Below, in pieces: positions 1-10,097 of a DNA stretch of 64,000 nt (positions within the stretch are counted from its first letter, which is position 1; each line of letters starts with the position of its first letter). Source of the stretch: Filosporella fistucella (Eukaryota; Ascomycota; Leotiomycetes; Helotiales). Both the position numbers and the translations under genes were made by a program. The stretch spans positions 1,116,001 through 1,180,000 of the forward strand of contig JAQJZZ010000001.1 in the NCBI GenBank assembly GCA_030077755.1. Direction: 5' to 3'. Under the pieces are notes generated by a model. That model was not told the DNA's origin. It was given only the letters and a program-made list of their open reading frames with translations, and did not search any database.

Positions 1-1356
1 TGCAATGCGCCGTATTGAAATACTTCTCAGGCGTACAGGTCACATATGCCTTCAAGAATCGGACACCGGAGAAGAAATTGTCGCGTGCTGCGTTTCAGTG
101 GCTTCAAACTCAGATCAATAGTAGCTTTCCCCAGCCGCGTGTCCATTACGCCAGCTAATATAATTCTAGAACTTGGGAATATTGCCCTCTCGAAAGATGA
201 ATTGCGTTTCTTGAAAACCACGTGCACCTATCTAAATGAACCATACCTCAATTTCCTCGAAGACTTCCGTTTAAATCCACGCGAGCAAATAATTACATCT
301 TTCACACCAGACAGAGACACCGACAGCGATGACGATATTGGAGAGATTGATATTGTTGTCAAAGGCCTATGGGTAGAGACAATCCTATACGAAATTCCTC
401 TACTGGCATTGACCAGCGAAGCATACTTTCGATTTATGGATACGGATTGGACATATGATGGCCAGGAAGACAAGGCTTTTGAGAAGGGGATGCGTCTGCT
501 AGAGGCAGGGTGCGTGGTATCAGAATTTGGAACCAGAAGGAGGAGAGATTACCATACGCAGGCGTTGGTTTTCCGGGGCTTGGTAAAATCCAAGAAGGAG
601 GGAGAGCAACGTGGACTGAATGGGCAGATTGCGGGTACCAGCAACGTCCACCTTGCGATGAGATTCGGAATTCCTCCTATTGGAACTGTAGCACATGAGT
701 GGTTTATGGGAGTTGCAGCCATCACTGGCAACTACGAGACAGCAACCAAGACCGCCCTCAGCTATTGGGTTGGTTGTTTTGGTGAGGGGGTCTTGGGAAT
801 TGCGTTGACAGATACATTCGGCACCCCGGTATTCCTGAGGGCTTTCAGTGAATCAATTCCACAAGATATTCAAGGCAAAAAATCTGACACAAGCGGTGAC
901 AAAACTTTTGCACAAGTATTTGTTGGTGTTCGGCAAGATTCTGGTGATCCCGCAAACTTTGTGAAAATAATGCGCGAGTTTTACGACAAACAGGGCATCA
1001 CCGAAAAGAAAACTATCGTATTCTCCGATTCTCTCAACATTGAATCTTGCCTCGAATACAAGAAGATATCTGAAGAAGCTGGTTTCAACTGCAGCTTCGG
1101 AGTCGGTACATTCTTCACAAACGATTTCATCCATCAAAAGACAGGCAAGAAATCTGTCCCACTCAACATTGTGATCAAATTGAGCTCTGCTGCGGGAAAT
1201 CAAGCCATCAAGATCAGTGATAATGCTGGGAAGAACACTGGAGACAAAGAGACAGTTGCGAGTGTCAAGAAGGCGCTGGGTTATGTTGAGAAGGTTTGGG
1301 CGTCCGGCGACGAGTCTCACAGGTGGGGAACCGAGGATGAACCCACGGATAATTGA
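1..1356 (+). CDS. NPT1: Nicotinate phosphoribosyltransferase (5' partial)
   Basis: This enzyme converts nicotinate and PRPP to nicotinate mononucleotide, the entry step of the Preiss-Handler NAD salvage pathway. The 5' end lies outside the window. Coding sequence is read from base 3 (bases 1-2 finish the preceding Met codon) to 120, then from 170 to the stop at 1356. The 49-bp intron 121-169 has a GT..AG border and a CTAAT branch-like motif; splicing it joins TQIN to KLGNIALS. An in-frame ATG at 46 belongs to another frame upstream of the intron and is not the start. Family motifs seen are SEFGTRRRR, GTSNVHLA, GTVAHEW, LTDTFGT, GVRQDSGDP, FSDSLN and the C-terminal KISDNAGKN with ALGY. Only the first few dozen residues are missing compared with the yeast protein. 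Identification is strong; the intron border is inferred. Confidence 0.95.
121..169 (+). other. Intron in NPT1
   Basis: A 49-bp GT-AG intron. A shorter alternative starting at 139 would be 31 bp, below the usual fungal minimum, so 121 is preferred. Confidence 0.75.
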
Positions 1357-2005
1357 ATTGAGGAGTTAGAGGAGGATACAAATACTTACTACATAATACC
1401 TACCTACCTACCTTACTAACTTTACTCACACAACCTTCACATTGGTTGACTATTAATTTGTTTTTATCATAAGATAAAGAATAAATCTTTTATACCAGAA
1501 ATGTTACTCAAATTATATAGCCTATACAATTATATTACTGTTACGGTCACAGAACCATAGCAAGACGGAAGGACCCGACGTCACGTGATGGAGCCCATGG
1601 GACGACACGTGATGGAGTCTGGAGTCTACGACGAGAGGAGCCCAGGAGTCTGGAGTCTTTAAAGGTAGGGAGTCCTTCAAGTGACGGACTCCACCGAGAA
1701 CGACGGTTCTATATAAGACTGGCACTTCTGCCATTAGATAGGAGCTTCGTGCTCAACTTCAAATAGTATTCTTTATACTTAGTAACATTGCAACAAGAAC
1801 GTCTTCGTGATACACCTATCCCTTACCCGGAATATTGTTCGAGCACCGGCCCGTACAGCTACCGTCACAATTACTTAGCGTTGGTAATAGAGGAAAGTAG
1901 CACCTAGGGCTACTAGTTAGTGCTTCCAAGACACTATTAGGCTTTATCAACTATTTCAAACTTTATAATTCTATCTAAGTTCTAAGTATCGAAAGATACA
2001 TATTT
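1357..2005. other. Intergenic region with solo LTR
   Basis: Convergent 3' flanks of NPT1 and the dehydrogenase gene. Apart from the solo LTR there is a short (ACCT)n run near 1400 and AT-rich sequence that probably holds the 3' ends of both transcripts. No gene is seen. Confidence 0.7.
1539..1869. mobile_element. Solo LTR of an LTR retrotransposon
   Basis: A 331-bp element starting TGTTACGGT and ending ACCGTCACA, near-perfect 9-bp terminal inverted repeats (8 of 9 matching) of the TG..CA type. It is flanked on both sides by the pentamer ATTAC (1534-1538 and 1870-1874), a perfect 5-bp target-site duplication. A TATA-like TATATAAG lies inside at about 1710, and the left half has short internal repeats of GGAGTCT. 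No gag-pol coding sequence or second LTR is present, so this looks like a solo LTR left by LTR-LTR recombination. Copia or gypsy origin cannot be told from the LTR alone. Confidence 0.85.
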
Positions 2006-3389
2006 TCAAAATAAGAGCTGCTCTAGCGCCGCAGCAGCCATTGGCATCGACTGATGAATTTTCTTAGCCTTTTCTAACCCCAATTGCAATCGAATAGTCA
2101 ATTCTTCGGTTCCTTCAACAGCACCCATAGATACCTTATTATCTTTGAGCATACTTCGGGCAGCTACTTCAAACACTTTGCTTGCACCAGCCCCACGATT
2201 GACAATATCAATAAGCAGCTCGATATCCATACCAACGAACGCTGCAAATGCTAAACACTCCCGAGTAGATGCGAGATGTACACCTGCCATAATGTCGATT
2301 ATAGTTTGGATCGTGATTTCCGCATTTCCAGACTCTACCGGAGGTCCTGCCGCCAACTTCCCAACTGCGTCCTTGCTCTCTGCTGATAAGTACAGGCGAA
2401 CCAGACCAGCGTCATCTTCCCTTGTATAACCGGCATGGGTTCCGGTGATATATAACTGCTGCGCAGTATTTGCAAGGATTACAGGAAATCCCACCGAATC
2501 GGCATGCTGAGTGACAATTCTAACATCCTTCAGTATGATGCTGACGGCCGAATGGACAGTCATCCAGTCATTCGCCAACATGTGCGGGCCGCGGTTTTCA
2601 AACATCCAGGACCATCCATTGCTTTCATTGACAGCCTCAAAGGTATCTTTGGTGTTGAGTCCAGCCATTGCTGCCAAACCCATTGCTTCAGATGCCATGA
2701 TGATATTGGTTGCAGCCTGGTGTTGATGGCACATCTTTGCTACGGAGCCCATGCTAATTCCACCAGGGATCAAATAGAGTGGATTTGACATTGCTTCTAG
2801 AACAGATCGTGCATTTTCAAGATCTGCGTCTGGTCCTGATGAAAATATCGATAGCGTTCCGTTGGCTGCGCGGATGGAGCCTCCACTGACAGGGCAATCA
2901 AGTAACTTGATGTCAGGCCTACCCGCCAGCTCGTTGAGACGCCTCCGAAGATCGTGGTGATATTGCGGCGCTGTTGTAGTACTTATGATTATGGACGCAT
3001 CTTTCGGCAGAGCATGGACAGCGCCATTTTGCGGATCGAACAGTACCTGAAAATCATCAGCTACGGAGGGCTTTCAGTCTCAACGGGAGTTTTTTTGTAT
3101 ATTCAAATGTGCTTTCCTCTGAACTGGTTCAAGATAGAGTGGGAATAATTACTGCGTCTACTTGAGCTGAATTTATAACCATCAAGATGAGGAAATCCGC
3201 CTCACTGGCTGCGGCGGCTGGGGAGGCAGCTGCATGACCTCCTATTTCGACGAGTTTATCGACCGAGGGCTTATATATATCGTATCCATATACGACGAAG
3301 CCAAGTTTGGCCAGAATCCCCGCCATGCCGCCGCCCATTGCACCCAAGCCACAAAACCCAATCCGGGGAGACTTATTAGAGCTCATCAT
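2006..3389 (-). CDS. 6PGDH/3-hydroxyisobutyrate dehydrogenase-like oxidoreductase with duplicated C-terminal domain
   Basis: An NAD(P)-dependent beta-hydroxyacid dehydrogenase, probably cytosolic. Exon 1 is 3153-3389 and exon 2 is 2006-3046, with a 106-bp intron between; the protein is 425 residues. The N-terminal Rossmann domain shows GFCGLGAMGGGMA near residue 10 and a DCPVSGG substrate loop. The first C-terminal helical domain carries the expected Lys in GSVAKMCHQ and the conserved stretch from NIIMASEA through TREDDAGLV. A second, diverged copy of this helical domain follows (from ITIQTIIDIM to the end) but has no Lys at the equivalent place and stops about 20 residues early. The family includes 3-hydroxyisobutyrate, L-threonate and glyoxylate/succinic-semialdehyde reductases; the substrate cannot be told. 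Two adjacent ATGs (3389, 3386) are possible starts. It is divergent from the Zn2Cys6 gene on its right. Confidence 0.85.
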
Positions 3390-3930
3390 TTTGAGTAAAG
3401 GCGAGATGATATGGTAGGTATTTGTGGAAGATTTCTGAAGCAGAAAAAAAAGAACGCTCGAGATATTTATTTCTACTCTCACAGGGAGCTCGAGGGATCG
3501 TTGGAAGGACTCTTATTCACTCGGTATCCTAGGTGCCTACGACAGAAAAGCACCGATCGAAGGGATTACCGATATGGTATGCCGCTTGAAGTTATCTCGA
3601 TCGGAATTGCCCACAATCTACCTACCTTACATACAACCACAATACTTTAAACCCGCGCGAAACGCCAACATGGAAGGTGATCAAGACCCAGATCCAGACG
3701 CAGACCCTCCCGTCTCCGACCCGGTGGGGGTGGGGAGGCGGGGTTGTGGGGAACATCGACTCCACGTGACCCAAACTGTCACTTCCCGCCCGCTGAGTTT
3801 CTTCCTTTCCATCCTAGGTACCTATGGCACCTATCCCATCACTCAACAACACCCTTAGGTAGGTACCTATATAACAGCGGGTCAATTATTCTTTGTTTTG
3901 TCATCTCATCATTGATTCAGATCTACTAGA
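3390..3930. promoter_or_regulatory. Divergent intergenic region between dehydrogenase and Zn2Cys6 regulator
   Basis: A 541-bp shared upstream region. It contains two AGGTACCT-type palindromes (CCTAGGTACCT at 3813-3823 and AGGTAGGTACCT around 3857-3868), also seen in other intergenic regions of this window, and a G-rich run near 3720-3745. No binding factor can be assigned. Confidence 0.4.
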
Positions 3931-6255
3931 ATGGAAGGGGATTGGCCATCAAGAAAACGGCTGCGTCTGTCCATGGCGTGCAACGAGTGTCGACGGCGGA
4001 AGGTCAAGTGTGATACAGAATCCCCCAAATGCCGGAATTGTCGCTTGCGGAATGATATATGTACAACAACTGACCCCAAACGGCCTCATATACCGATTTC
4101 CCGAGTTTGGATCGAGCAACCAGAAGCACCTCGGTCAAGTTCAACAGCCAGTCAAACTTTCCTGAGCCAAAACTTCGTTTCACCCCAATCCTCAGCATTG
4201 TTAACAGGGATGTCGAATATAAGCCATTCGCCTCAGAGTATTACTGCACCGGCAAGTGAAGATAAAGGCATATCGCCAGCACAACAGCCATATGAGATGG
4301 CCTTCAACACCGATGCCAGCACAGACAGGATCAAGATGATGGGTAGCAGCAGTTCACAATGCTTAATGAAATCTTTTGATGTCTACCTGGAGTCGGCAGG
4401 TATGAAACCTCTGTCAGGTAACTTCCGGCACGGAATGCAACAAGCGGAAGAAATGGAAATCCCTTTGATTGCCTCTCTTCCTACTCTTCCAGAGAAGAAT
4501 CGTCGCCAACTGTATGTCTCAGTGTTCTTCGACAAGATCCACCCCTTGTACCCACTATTCGACATTGACAAAATCAAAGCTACGATTGAACAATTTGCTT
4601 CGATGCCCGACTTTCACTCGTTGCCACAGGAGCAAATCCCCTTGTTAGCAACTGCATATCTGATCGTTAGCCTGGCTGCAGACGAAGAAGCCCAAGCTAC
4701 GACCAAGGATGGAACCAAGTATCTTACAGCAGCAGCCGGCCTTTTAGGACATGTCACATTTATGCCTTATCTACCCGCCATCCAAACATTGATTTTGTTT
4801 ACGTTGGTTTATAGAGGGAGAAATAAGGATGGCGTTGGCTGGCAGACATTAGGCATGGCGATCCGTATTGCATATACCCTTGGACTTCACCGGCACTCAT
4901 TCAAAGACCCGTCAAACCAGCACGCCGTACAGAACCGGTATAAGCAGCTTTTCCATGCCCGAATCTGGGCTATTTGCTGCTCACTAGAAAAAATAATGCA
5001 GTTGGAATCGGGACGACCTTCAATGATCCAAGATCGAGATGTTGACCGCGATCACATGATGGGACCGGGTCAGCATCCCCCACGAGGACATGATTTCCTC
5101 CAGTGGCACATGGGTCTCGCACAACACCAAGGACTCATCAGTCACCATATCTATGGCCACAATTCAGGCGATCGATTAGCTCGAGAGATTCTTTCCGACA
5201 CAGCAAGACTTGACCGCTCGCTCTCGTCGTGGGCCAGAGAGATCCCCGAAGAGTTTCGCCCGGGGAATGACTTGTTCTGCTCAAGTCACCAATTTCATAT
5301 CGCGGCTTTGCTATCTATACAATACTACCAAACGGTCATTGCACTTCATCGAGCAGCGTTGATCTCCCCTGCATCGAAATTCCTACCGGAAGTCGCCAAC
5401 CATTGCTCTGATGACTCGGCTACACTTCGTCTACAAGCTGGAGAGGCGATATGTGTGAGCAGTGCCCGCTCAATAGCGAGATTAGGTATAGAACTGTCGG
5501 ATCGCAACATCCAGTCGCGCATCTTAACAGCGGGCCCATATTTATTGGCTTGCATTGTGCTTGGAATATCCCTAATGAAGAATCCCGGCAGTCGAATTGT
5601 AGCGGCCAATCTTGAGGTTCGTGCTCTCTTCTGATAGGGACAACGAGTGGCTAAAGAAATTTATAGCTACTTAAAGCTTGCGGGGAGTATACGGCGGATC
5701 AATATGTAAAATCTGGTTATAATGCACTTTTCACAGGAGGTGAATACTGCCGATTGCCAGATATTTAGGTTGATTAAGCCATGGCTTACACAATGCCCAG
5801 GAATCACATCCATATATGAGCAAGTCCGTCTACATGTTGACCAAAAGTCAAATGAGCCGCACACATATGTCAAAGCAACCAAGCCCTCCCTTACGGCTGA
5901 CCCTAACCCTGATCAGCAGATATCTTCACAGGGTGGACTCAATAAGTTGCAACCTATTAACAGTCGAAAGCCACATAATGAATCAATACATTTAAGAGAA
6001 CTCACCACCTCAACACATTCATTCGAAGATCCTCAATCAAGCACGAATCCTGGTATTTTAGAGCCTTCGGTACACAATGGAATATTTGATCTGGGCATGG
6101 ACGATCCATTGCTGTTAAGAACGGGTCAGGATATATACTCAAGCTCGTTACCGTTTGATAATCTGAACGTGCAGGAGTTGTGGACTTGGATGGGCGATTT
6201 AGATGGTTTTGATAACCAGAGCTACCAAGGAATGTTTGAAGGAAATAGGACCTAG
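3931..6255 (+). CDS. Zn2Cys6 transcription factor with fungal-specific TF domain
   Basis: A nuclear DNA-binding regulator. Exons are 3931-5616, 5667-5739 and 5801-6255, giving 737 residues. The N-terminal zinc cluster has spacing C-x2-C-x6-C-x6-C-x2-C-x6-C, starting ACNECRRRKVKC near residue 16, preceded by the basic SRKRLRL. The middle region (about 170-560) matches the fungal-specific transcription factor domain, including FFDKIHPLYPLFD, LGLHRHS and the RIWAICCSLEK stretch. The two 3' introns (50 and 61 bp) were placed so that ANLE joins LLKACGEYTADQYVKSGY and then GGITSIYEQV, which restores a typical domain tail. The C-terminus is acidic and Gln/Asn-rich. Its target is unknown, but its neighbours (dehydrogenase, dioxygenases, transporters) make a pathway-specific role possible. 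Confidence 0.88.
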
Positions 6256-6970
6256 GAAATATACACCGCGTCTAGTCAACTCAGTAGCTGCATAGGTGAT
6301 GGGGAGAAACAAGTTGATATCATCGCTAAGGTCACATATCCAGGAGCCTCTCTCATCCCAAGTAACATCTCACCCCACCATAAGCACTTCAAAATTCCCT
6401 TCCATCCCTCAGAGCTCTTCTCATGTTGTGTCCTTTGAGGCAAGCTCGAATCATCTGCCACCAGGGCACGACGTAAGCAACAGATCGGGGTTGGTTCAAA
6501 TTTTAGCTACGCCACTTGCCCGTTGTAAGTACAATGATAGACTATGTACTGATCCGGTAAGCTAAATGGAATTAGCATCTTATTTGAATCTAGGTACTAT
6601 CGCTATATACTCTGAGTACATGTTAATCTCTGTGTCTCCCTTGTCAGGGGCCGGCATTGCACTTTCTTGACCTAAATGTCGGATTTGCGTAGCTCGTGCT
6701 CCGTCGAGTTACTTCAAAGCTCTATTGGTACCAAATCATGAGCCGAGGCTTTGTAAAATTTGGATATTGAATTCTGATAGGGGGCTTTTATTGAGATACA
6801 AACTGGGAAAGTGTTAAAAAATAATGGTTTCAGTCTGATTCCCAGATCTCCAAGGGATCCCGGCCCTCATCAATGTTGATACAGCAGTTTCCCCTTGCGC
6901 AAGGATGAGCAAATCCAGCTCCCCGGGAGTCCTCTTAGCAACATCCCTAGACCAAGTACCCACGGTGCAA

Positions 6971-7005
6971 TTCGATTCGGTTCGGTTCGGTTCGGCTCGG
7001 TTCCG
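6971..7005. repeat. TTCGG pentanucleotide microsatellite
   Basis: Seven imperfect units of TTCGG/TTCGA/CTCGG in tandem. Confidence 0.8.
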
Positions 7006-7276
7006 TCCCCCCTTTTTTGTACTCAAGCCACGCGAAGGCGGCCGCCCCCAAGCCACAATTTTGTACCGCCACCGCCACAGCTATCCCTGACTACATATGA
7101 AGCAGTGACGAATCGGAGCGCCCATATTACTGCTGACCTCAACCTCACCCCATTCTGAATCACCAGTACATACAAAAGAGCCCACTTCACCTCACGCCAG
7201 AATCCATCTCAAAAATAAAACACCCAAACCCAACTTCAAACCCAAACAATACCTCCTCAGCAGCATCATCATCATC

Positions 7277-7659
7277 ATGTCCAGCTTACGCATTTTCGCG
7301 CACCTCCAGAAATCCTGGACTCTTTCCATTATCCTGCCCTCCGTGGCACTTGCAGGTACTTAGGCCCATCCCTTTGCCTAAGGGCTAGATGGAGTGACTG
7401 ACGGGATCTTTCATATAGGGGTCATTGGAGTCACAGATTCGACGCTGCAACCGCTACCATTGTCGAAGGGTGCCTATCGGAGACAGATAACGTTATTGGC
7501 ACGCTGAGATAGTGTACGTGCAAGAAAATCGACAGCTGTCTGAATACTCCAAACGCGACTATTGGGGATTGCGCGCCTTACGAAATGATCACGTGTGCGT
7601 TTAATGGCATCAGGACGTCTTGCTGGCGCCATCGTGTCAACGTGGCCATGGAGGTGTAG
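7277..7659 (+). pseudogene. Possible degenerate small secreted Cys-containing protein
   Basis: A CA-rich leader (7150-7276) resembling a fungal 5' UTR is followed by ATG at 7277 and a signal-peptide-like start: MSSLRIFA, then a hydrophobic WTLSIILPSVALA. A GT-AG intron may start at 7354 and end near 7420. Downstream, another frame encodes a Cys-rich tail with CTCKKIDSC, DCAPYEMITC and TSC, ending at 7659. No single set of standard splice sites joins the start to this tail: every acceptor tried gives the other frame, which stops early. Either the gene is broken by an indel, or the reading is coincidental. Nothing is recognised by family. Confidence 0.22.
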
Positions 7660-8006
7660 AAAGAAGGGGTGTGGGAAGGGACGGCGGTATTGAGCAGTCT
7701 TGGTCATGGAGCATTTGTCATCAAGATATTGGTTGTTAATTTCATCCAGTCAAGACTGACCGTTTCTGCTCAGATCTCTTCCAGGGCCTTGCATTTTACT
7801 CCGGGCTGCTTCCAGAGCTCACTTCATTAGAATGCACACGTCCACCCGCCTGAGTGTAGGCAAAATTACTCATCAATAGCCAAATGAGTAGAAATTAATA
7901 ATGTTTCCTCTCTCACTTGATATCCACTTTGCTCCAGACCGAAAAGAACATCAAGTTTGGGGAATATACAAATAACTGATATATTAATGGAAAGAGCAGA
8001 AGATAA

Positions 8007-9158
8007 CTAGAACTTCGTCTTAATATACGGAATGCCAGTCAACCTGAAAGCCCTCTCCTTCAACATTGGCTCAACTGATGGTCGAGATCGATTATACGGG
8101 CAATCAACGGAACCGCGCTTAGCAACATTTGTGCCAACATGGCGAGCATTAGGCCAGTGGGTAGTCCCCAAGCGTTCTATTCAAAAATTAGAATTACTGT
8201 AAATCGCAAACGGGAGGCAGGATATTGACCATCAAAGGCATGCTTCTTACGTATGAGATCTTCTTGAGTCGCTTCGGCAACAGGCATGTAACAAGTGTAG
8301 ATTGCCATTCGGTCTTGCTTGCTGGTGGTTGGTACATTGTAATGCGGTGTCCTTGAGTCCCAGAGGATGAGATCGCCTGGATCGGCGCAGACTTTGATCC
8401 ATTTCAGATCGTGGTCCTTAAGCCACTTCATCCCATTGTTGGTGAAGCCGAACCATTCTGGCGTCCAGGCTGGGATGCGTGGCTCGTCAGTCATATCATT
8501 GTGGAACTGTTCACTCATCAGATGGCCTCCTTTGCACACGATAAGGCCGCCATCATTCTCGCCACAGGGCTGAAGGTTCACCAGGCCTTGTAGGCATCGA
8601 AAACCGGGCTTGGCAGGGTCCTGGTCCTGATGTGGCCAAGGCTTATTCTCTGGAAAGTCGGAGCGGTCGTGGAAACCGATATTGATAGCGTCAAAAGACA
8701 CAATGAGATCTTTCGTCCCAAGCACCTTCTCGAAGGTCTCGATAACGCCTGGCTCTGAGCGGATCTGCCATACGAAATTTTCATGCGAAGCGGCGTAATC
8801 TAGCACCATGCCCTTTTCATTAATGACAGGAAGATTGTCCCTCTTGATTGTGCTTGCATCGTTGCGGTCGTACCCAAGGTTACTATATCACTTGTTAGCA
8901 GAAATAGAACCATCCAAGCTATTATGCTTACAAACTCTCAAGAAAATCATAGAACGCTTTGCCGTAGGCATCAGCACGATCTCTTGGAACGGCGCCCTTA
9001 ACGACGACGTACCCATCGCGGATCAGATCATCGCGAAAGTCCCCAAAGATATTCCTGTACTCGGAAGTTGCGAATCGACTATCACTAAGAAGTCTCTTCA
9101 CACTTGGAGTGGTGGAAACATGTGTTGTGGGTGGGACTTCGATTGCTGAGGGTGCCAT
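8007..9158 (-). CDS. Phytanoyl-CoA dioxygenase (PhyH) family protein, copy 1
   Basis: A predicted Fe(II)/2-oxoglutarate-dependent oxygenase. Exons on the minus strand are 8932-9158, 8230-8882 and 8007-8176, with 49- and 53-bp introns; the protein is 349 residues. Start 9158 (MAPSAIEV, good AAAATGG context) is preferred over an in-frame ATG at 9197. The iron triad is visible as H-Q-D in PWPHQDQDP and the distal His in DSRTPHYNV, followed by an Arg suited to 2-oxoglutarate binding. The last splice restores FDERLGTTHWPN, matching IGTTHWPH in the neighbouring paralogue. No peroxisomal or secretion signal is obvious. It is divergent from copy 2, with 939 bp between the starts. The substrate is unknown; PhyH enzymes act on acyl-CoAs or on many secondary metabolites. 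Confidence 0.88.
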
Positions 9159-9465
9159 TTTGATGCAGAAAAGTTGATACGAATGTTCAGTGTCCAATGT
9201 TTATTGAAGACTTTTTCGTCCAACCTAAGGTGTTGGTACTTTAATAGACAGTGGTGGGATGATTGAAAAGCCAGCAGGCTATTCTACCTTGGCAAAGTTT
9301 CCCCCGTATGCCACAGTCTCTAAGATTTGAAAGAGAGGAGCTTCCGGAGAATCATGTTGTACATATCTGCATCGGTGGTGTCTAGCAGGGGCTGAGGGTT
9401 CGGAAATGTGACCAGCGACCGAACAACAGGCAGAGATTAAGCAGGTAGGCACCATCGTGGCCAGC

Positions 9466-9631
9466 ACTTCAGTTAGTAGGTCGTGTAGGATAACGTAGTA
9501 TTTTTTGAAAAGGGGAAACGTGCAGCTGCCGAGAAGTGAGACGTGCAGCCGAGAGTTTGGCTTCCACTCAGTTAGTAGGCAGGTACCTAGGTACCTCCTT
9601 GAAAAGGGGGAACGTGCAGGCTGTTGAGAAG
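9466..9631. repeat. Split direct repeat in the PhyH promoter region
   Basis: Two copies of a CAGTTAGTAGG block followed by a block that begins TTGAAAAGGGG and ends GAGAAG. Copy 1 blocks are 9466-9480 and 9505-9536; copy 2 blocks are 9566-9580 and 9599-9631. The spacer inside each copy differs, and in copy 2 it holds an AGGTACCT palindrome. Confidence 0.75.
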
Positions 9632-9802
9632 AGAGACTCTGTAGCCAAGCGCTTCGGAGCGGGGCTCGGGGACGGGGCAGGAAACCGGGGATAAATATTC
9701 GGCGGCTTAGCGCCCGAACACCCCAGATTTGTCCACGACACTGCTTCGTACTCCAGGTCCATTGAGTCTGGAGAACCATGCAGCCAGATGGGCGGGAGTA
9801 AT

Positions 9803-9824
9803 AACAGTAACAGTAACAGTAACA
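9803..9824. repeat. AACAGT microsatellite
   Basis: More than three tandem copies of the hexamer AACAGT. Confidence 0.85.
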
Positions 9825-9996
9825 CATGCTGGTTGTGGATGTGGTATATTTTTCTGTCCAGAGGCTATGTGCGACATGGACATGCATAAAAGCTCCGCTC
9901 GGCGAGTATACGTAGGCTAATCTTCTAATGGAGAGGAGCAACTTGCATTGAACCAAGTGACACAAGTCCGCCGCATGTTGCCAAATGCGAATACTC

Positions 9997-10005
9997 TATA
10001 TAAAT
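9997..10005 (+). promoter_or_regulatory. TATA-like box upstream of PhyH copy 2
   Basis: TATATAAAT lies about 95 bp before the ATG at 10098, a plausible distance for a fungal core promoter. Confidence 0.5.
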
Positions 10006-10097
10006 AGTCACATTGTATCTCAAAGCTTCAAGCTACATATCTCATTACCATCGAGACGACTTCTCCATAAGATACCAGGAAACATCAAATTTTCACA

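Larger units (their letters stand above)
6256..8006. other. Long intergenic region with a weak gene remnant and a TTCGG repeat
   Basis: About 1.75 kb with no convincing intact gene. It holds a TTCGG-type pentamer repeat (6971-7005), a CA-rich 5'-UTR-like stretch (7150-7276) and the possible degenerate secreted-protein gene described separately. The rest looks non-coding. Confidence 0.6.
9159..10097. promoter_or_regulatory. Shared divergent promoter region of the two PhyH genes
   Basis: A 939-bp region between divergent starts. It contains a split direct repeat (9466-9480 plus 9505-9536, and 9566-9580 plus 9599-9631), an AGGTACCTAGGTACCT palindrome at 9581-9596, an AACAGT microsatellite (9803-9824) and a TATA-like box at 9997 for copy 2. 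A long open frame on the minus strand here (9279-9965) has biased composition and no family features, and is not called. Confidence 0.5.

Noticed and set aside
9279..9965. A 228-codon minus-strand open frame in the PhyH promoter region
   Set aside because: Its composition is driven by microsatellites (runs of Cys/Tyr) and promoter repeats, with no domain; the divergent promoter explains the region better.
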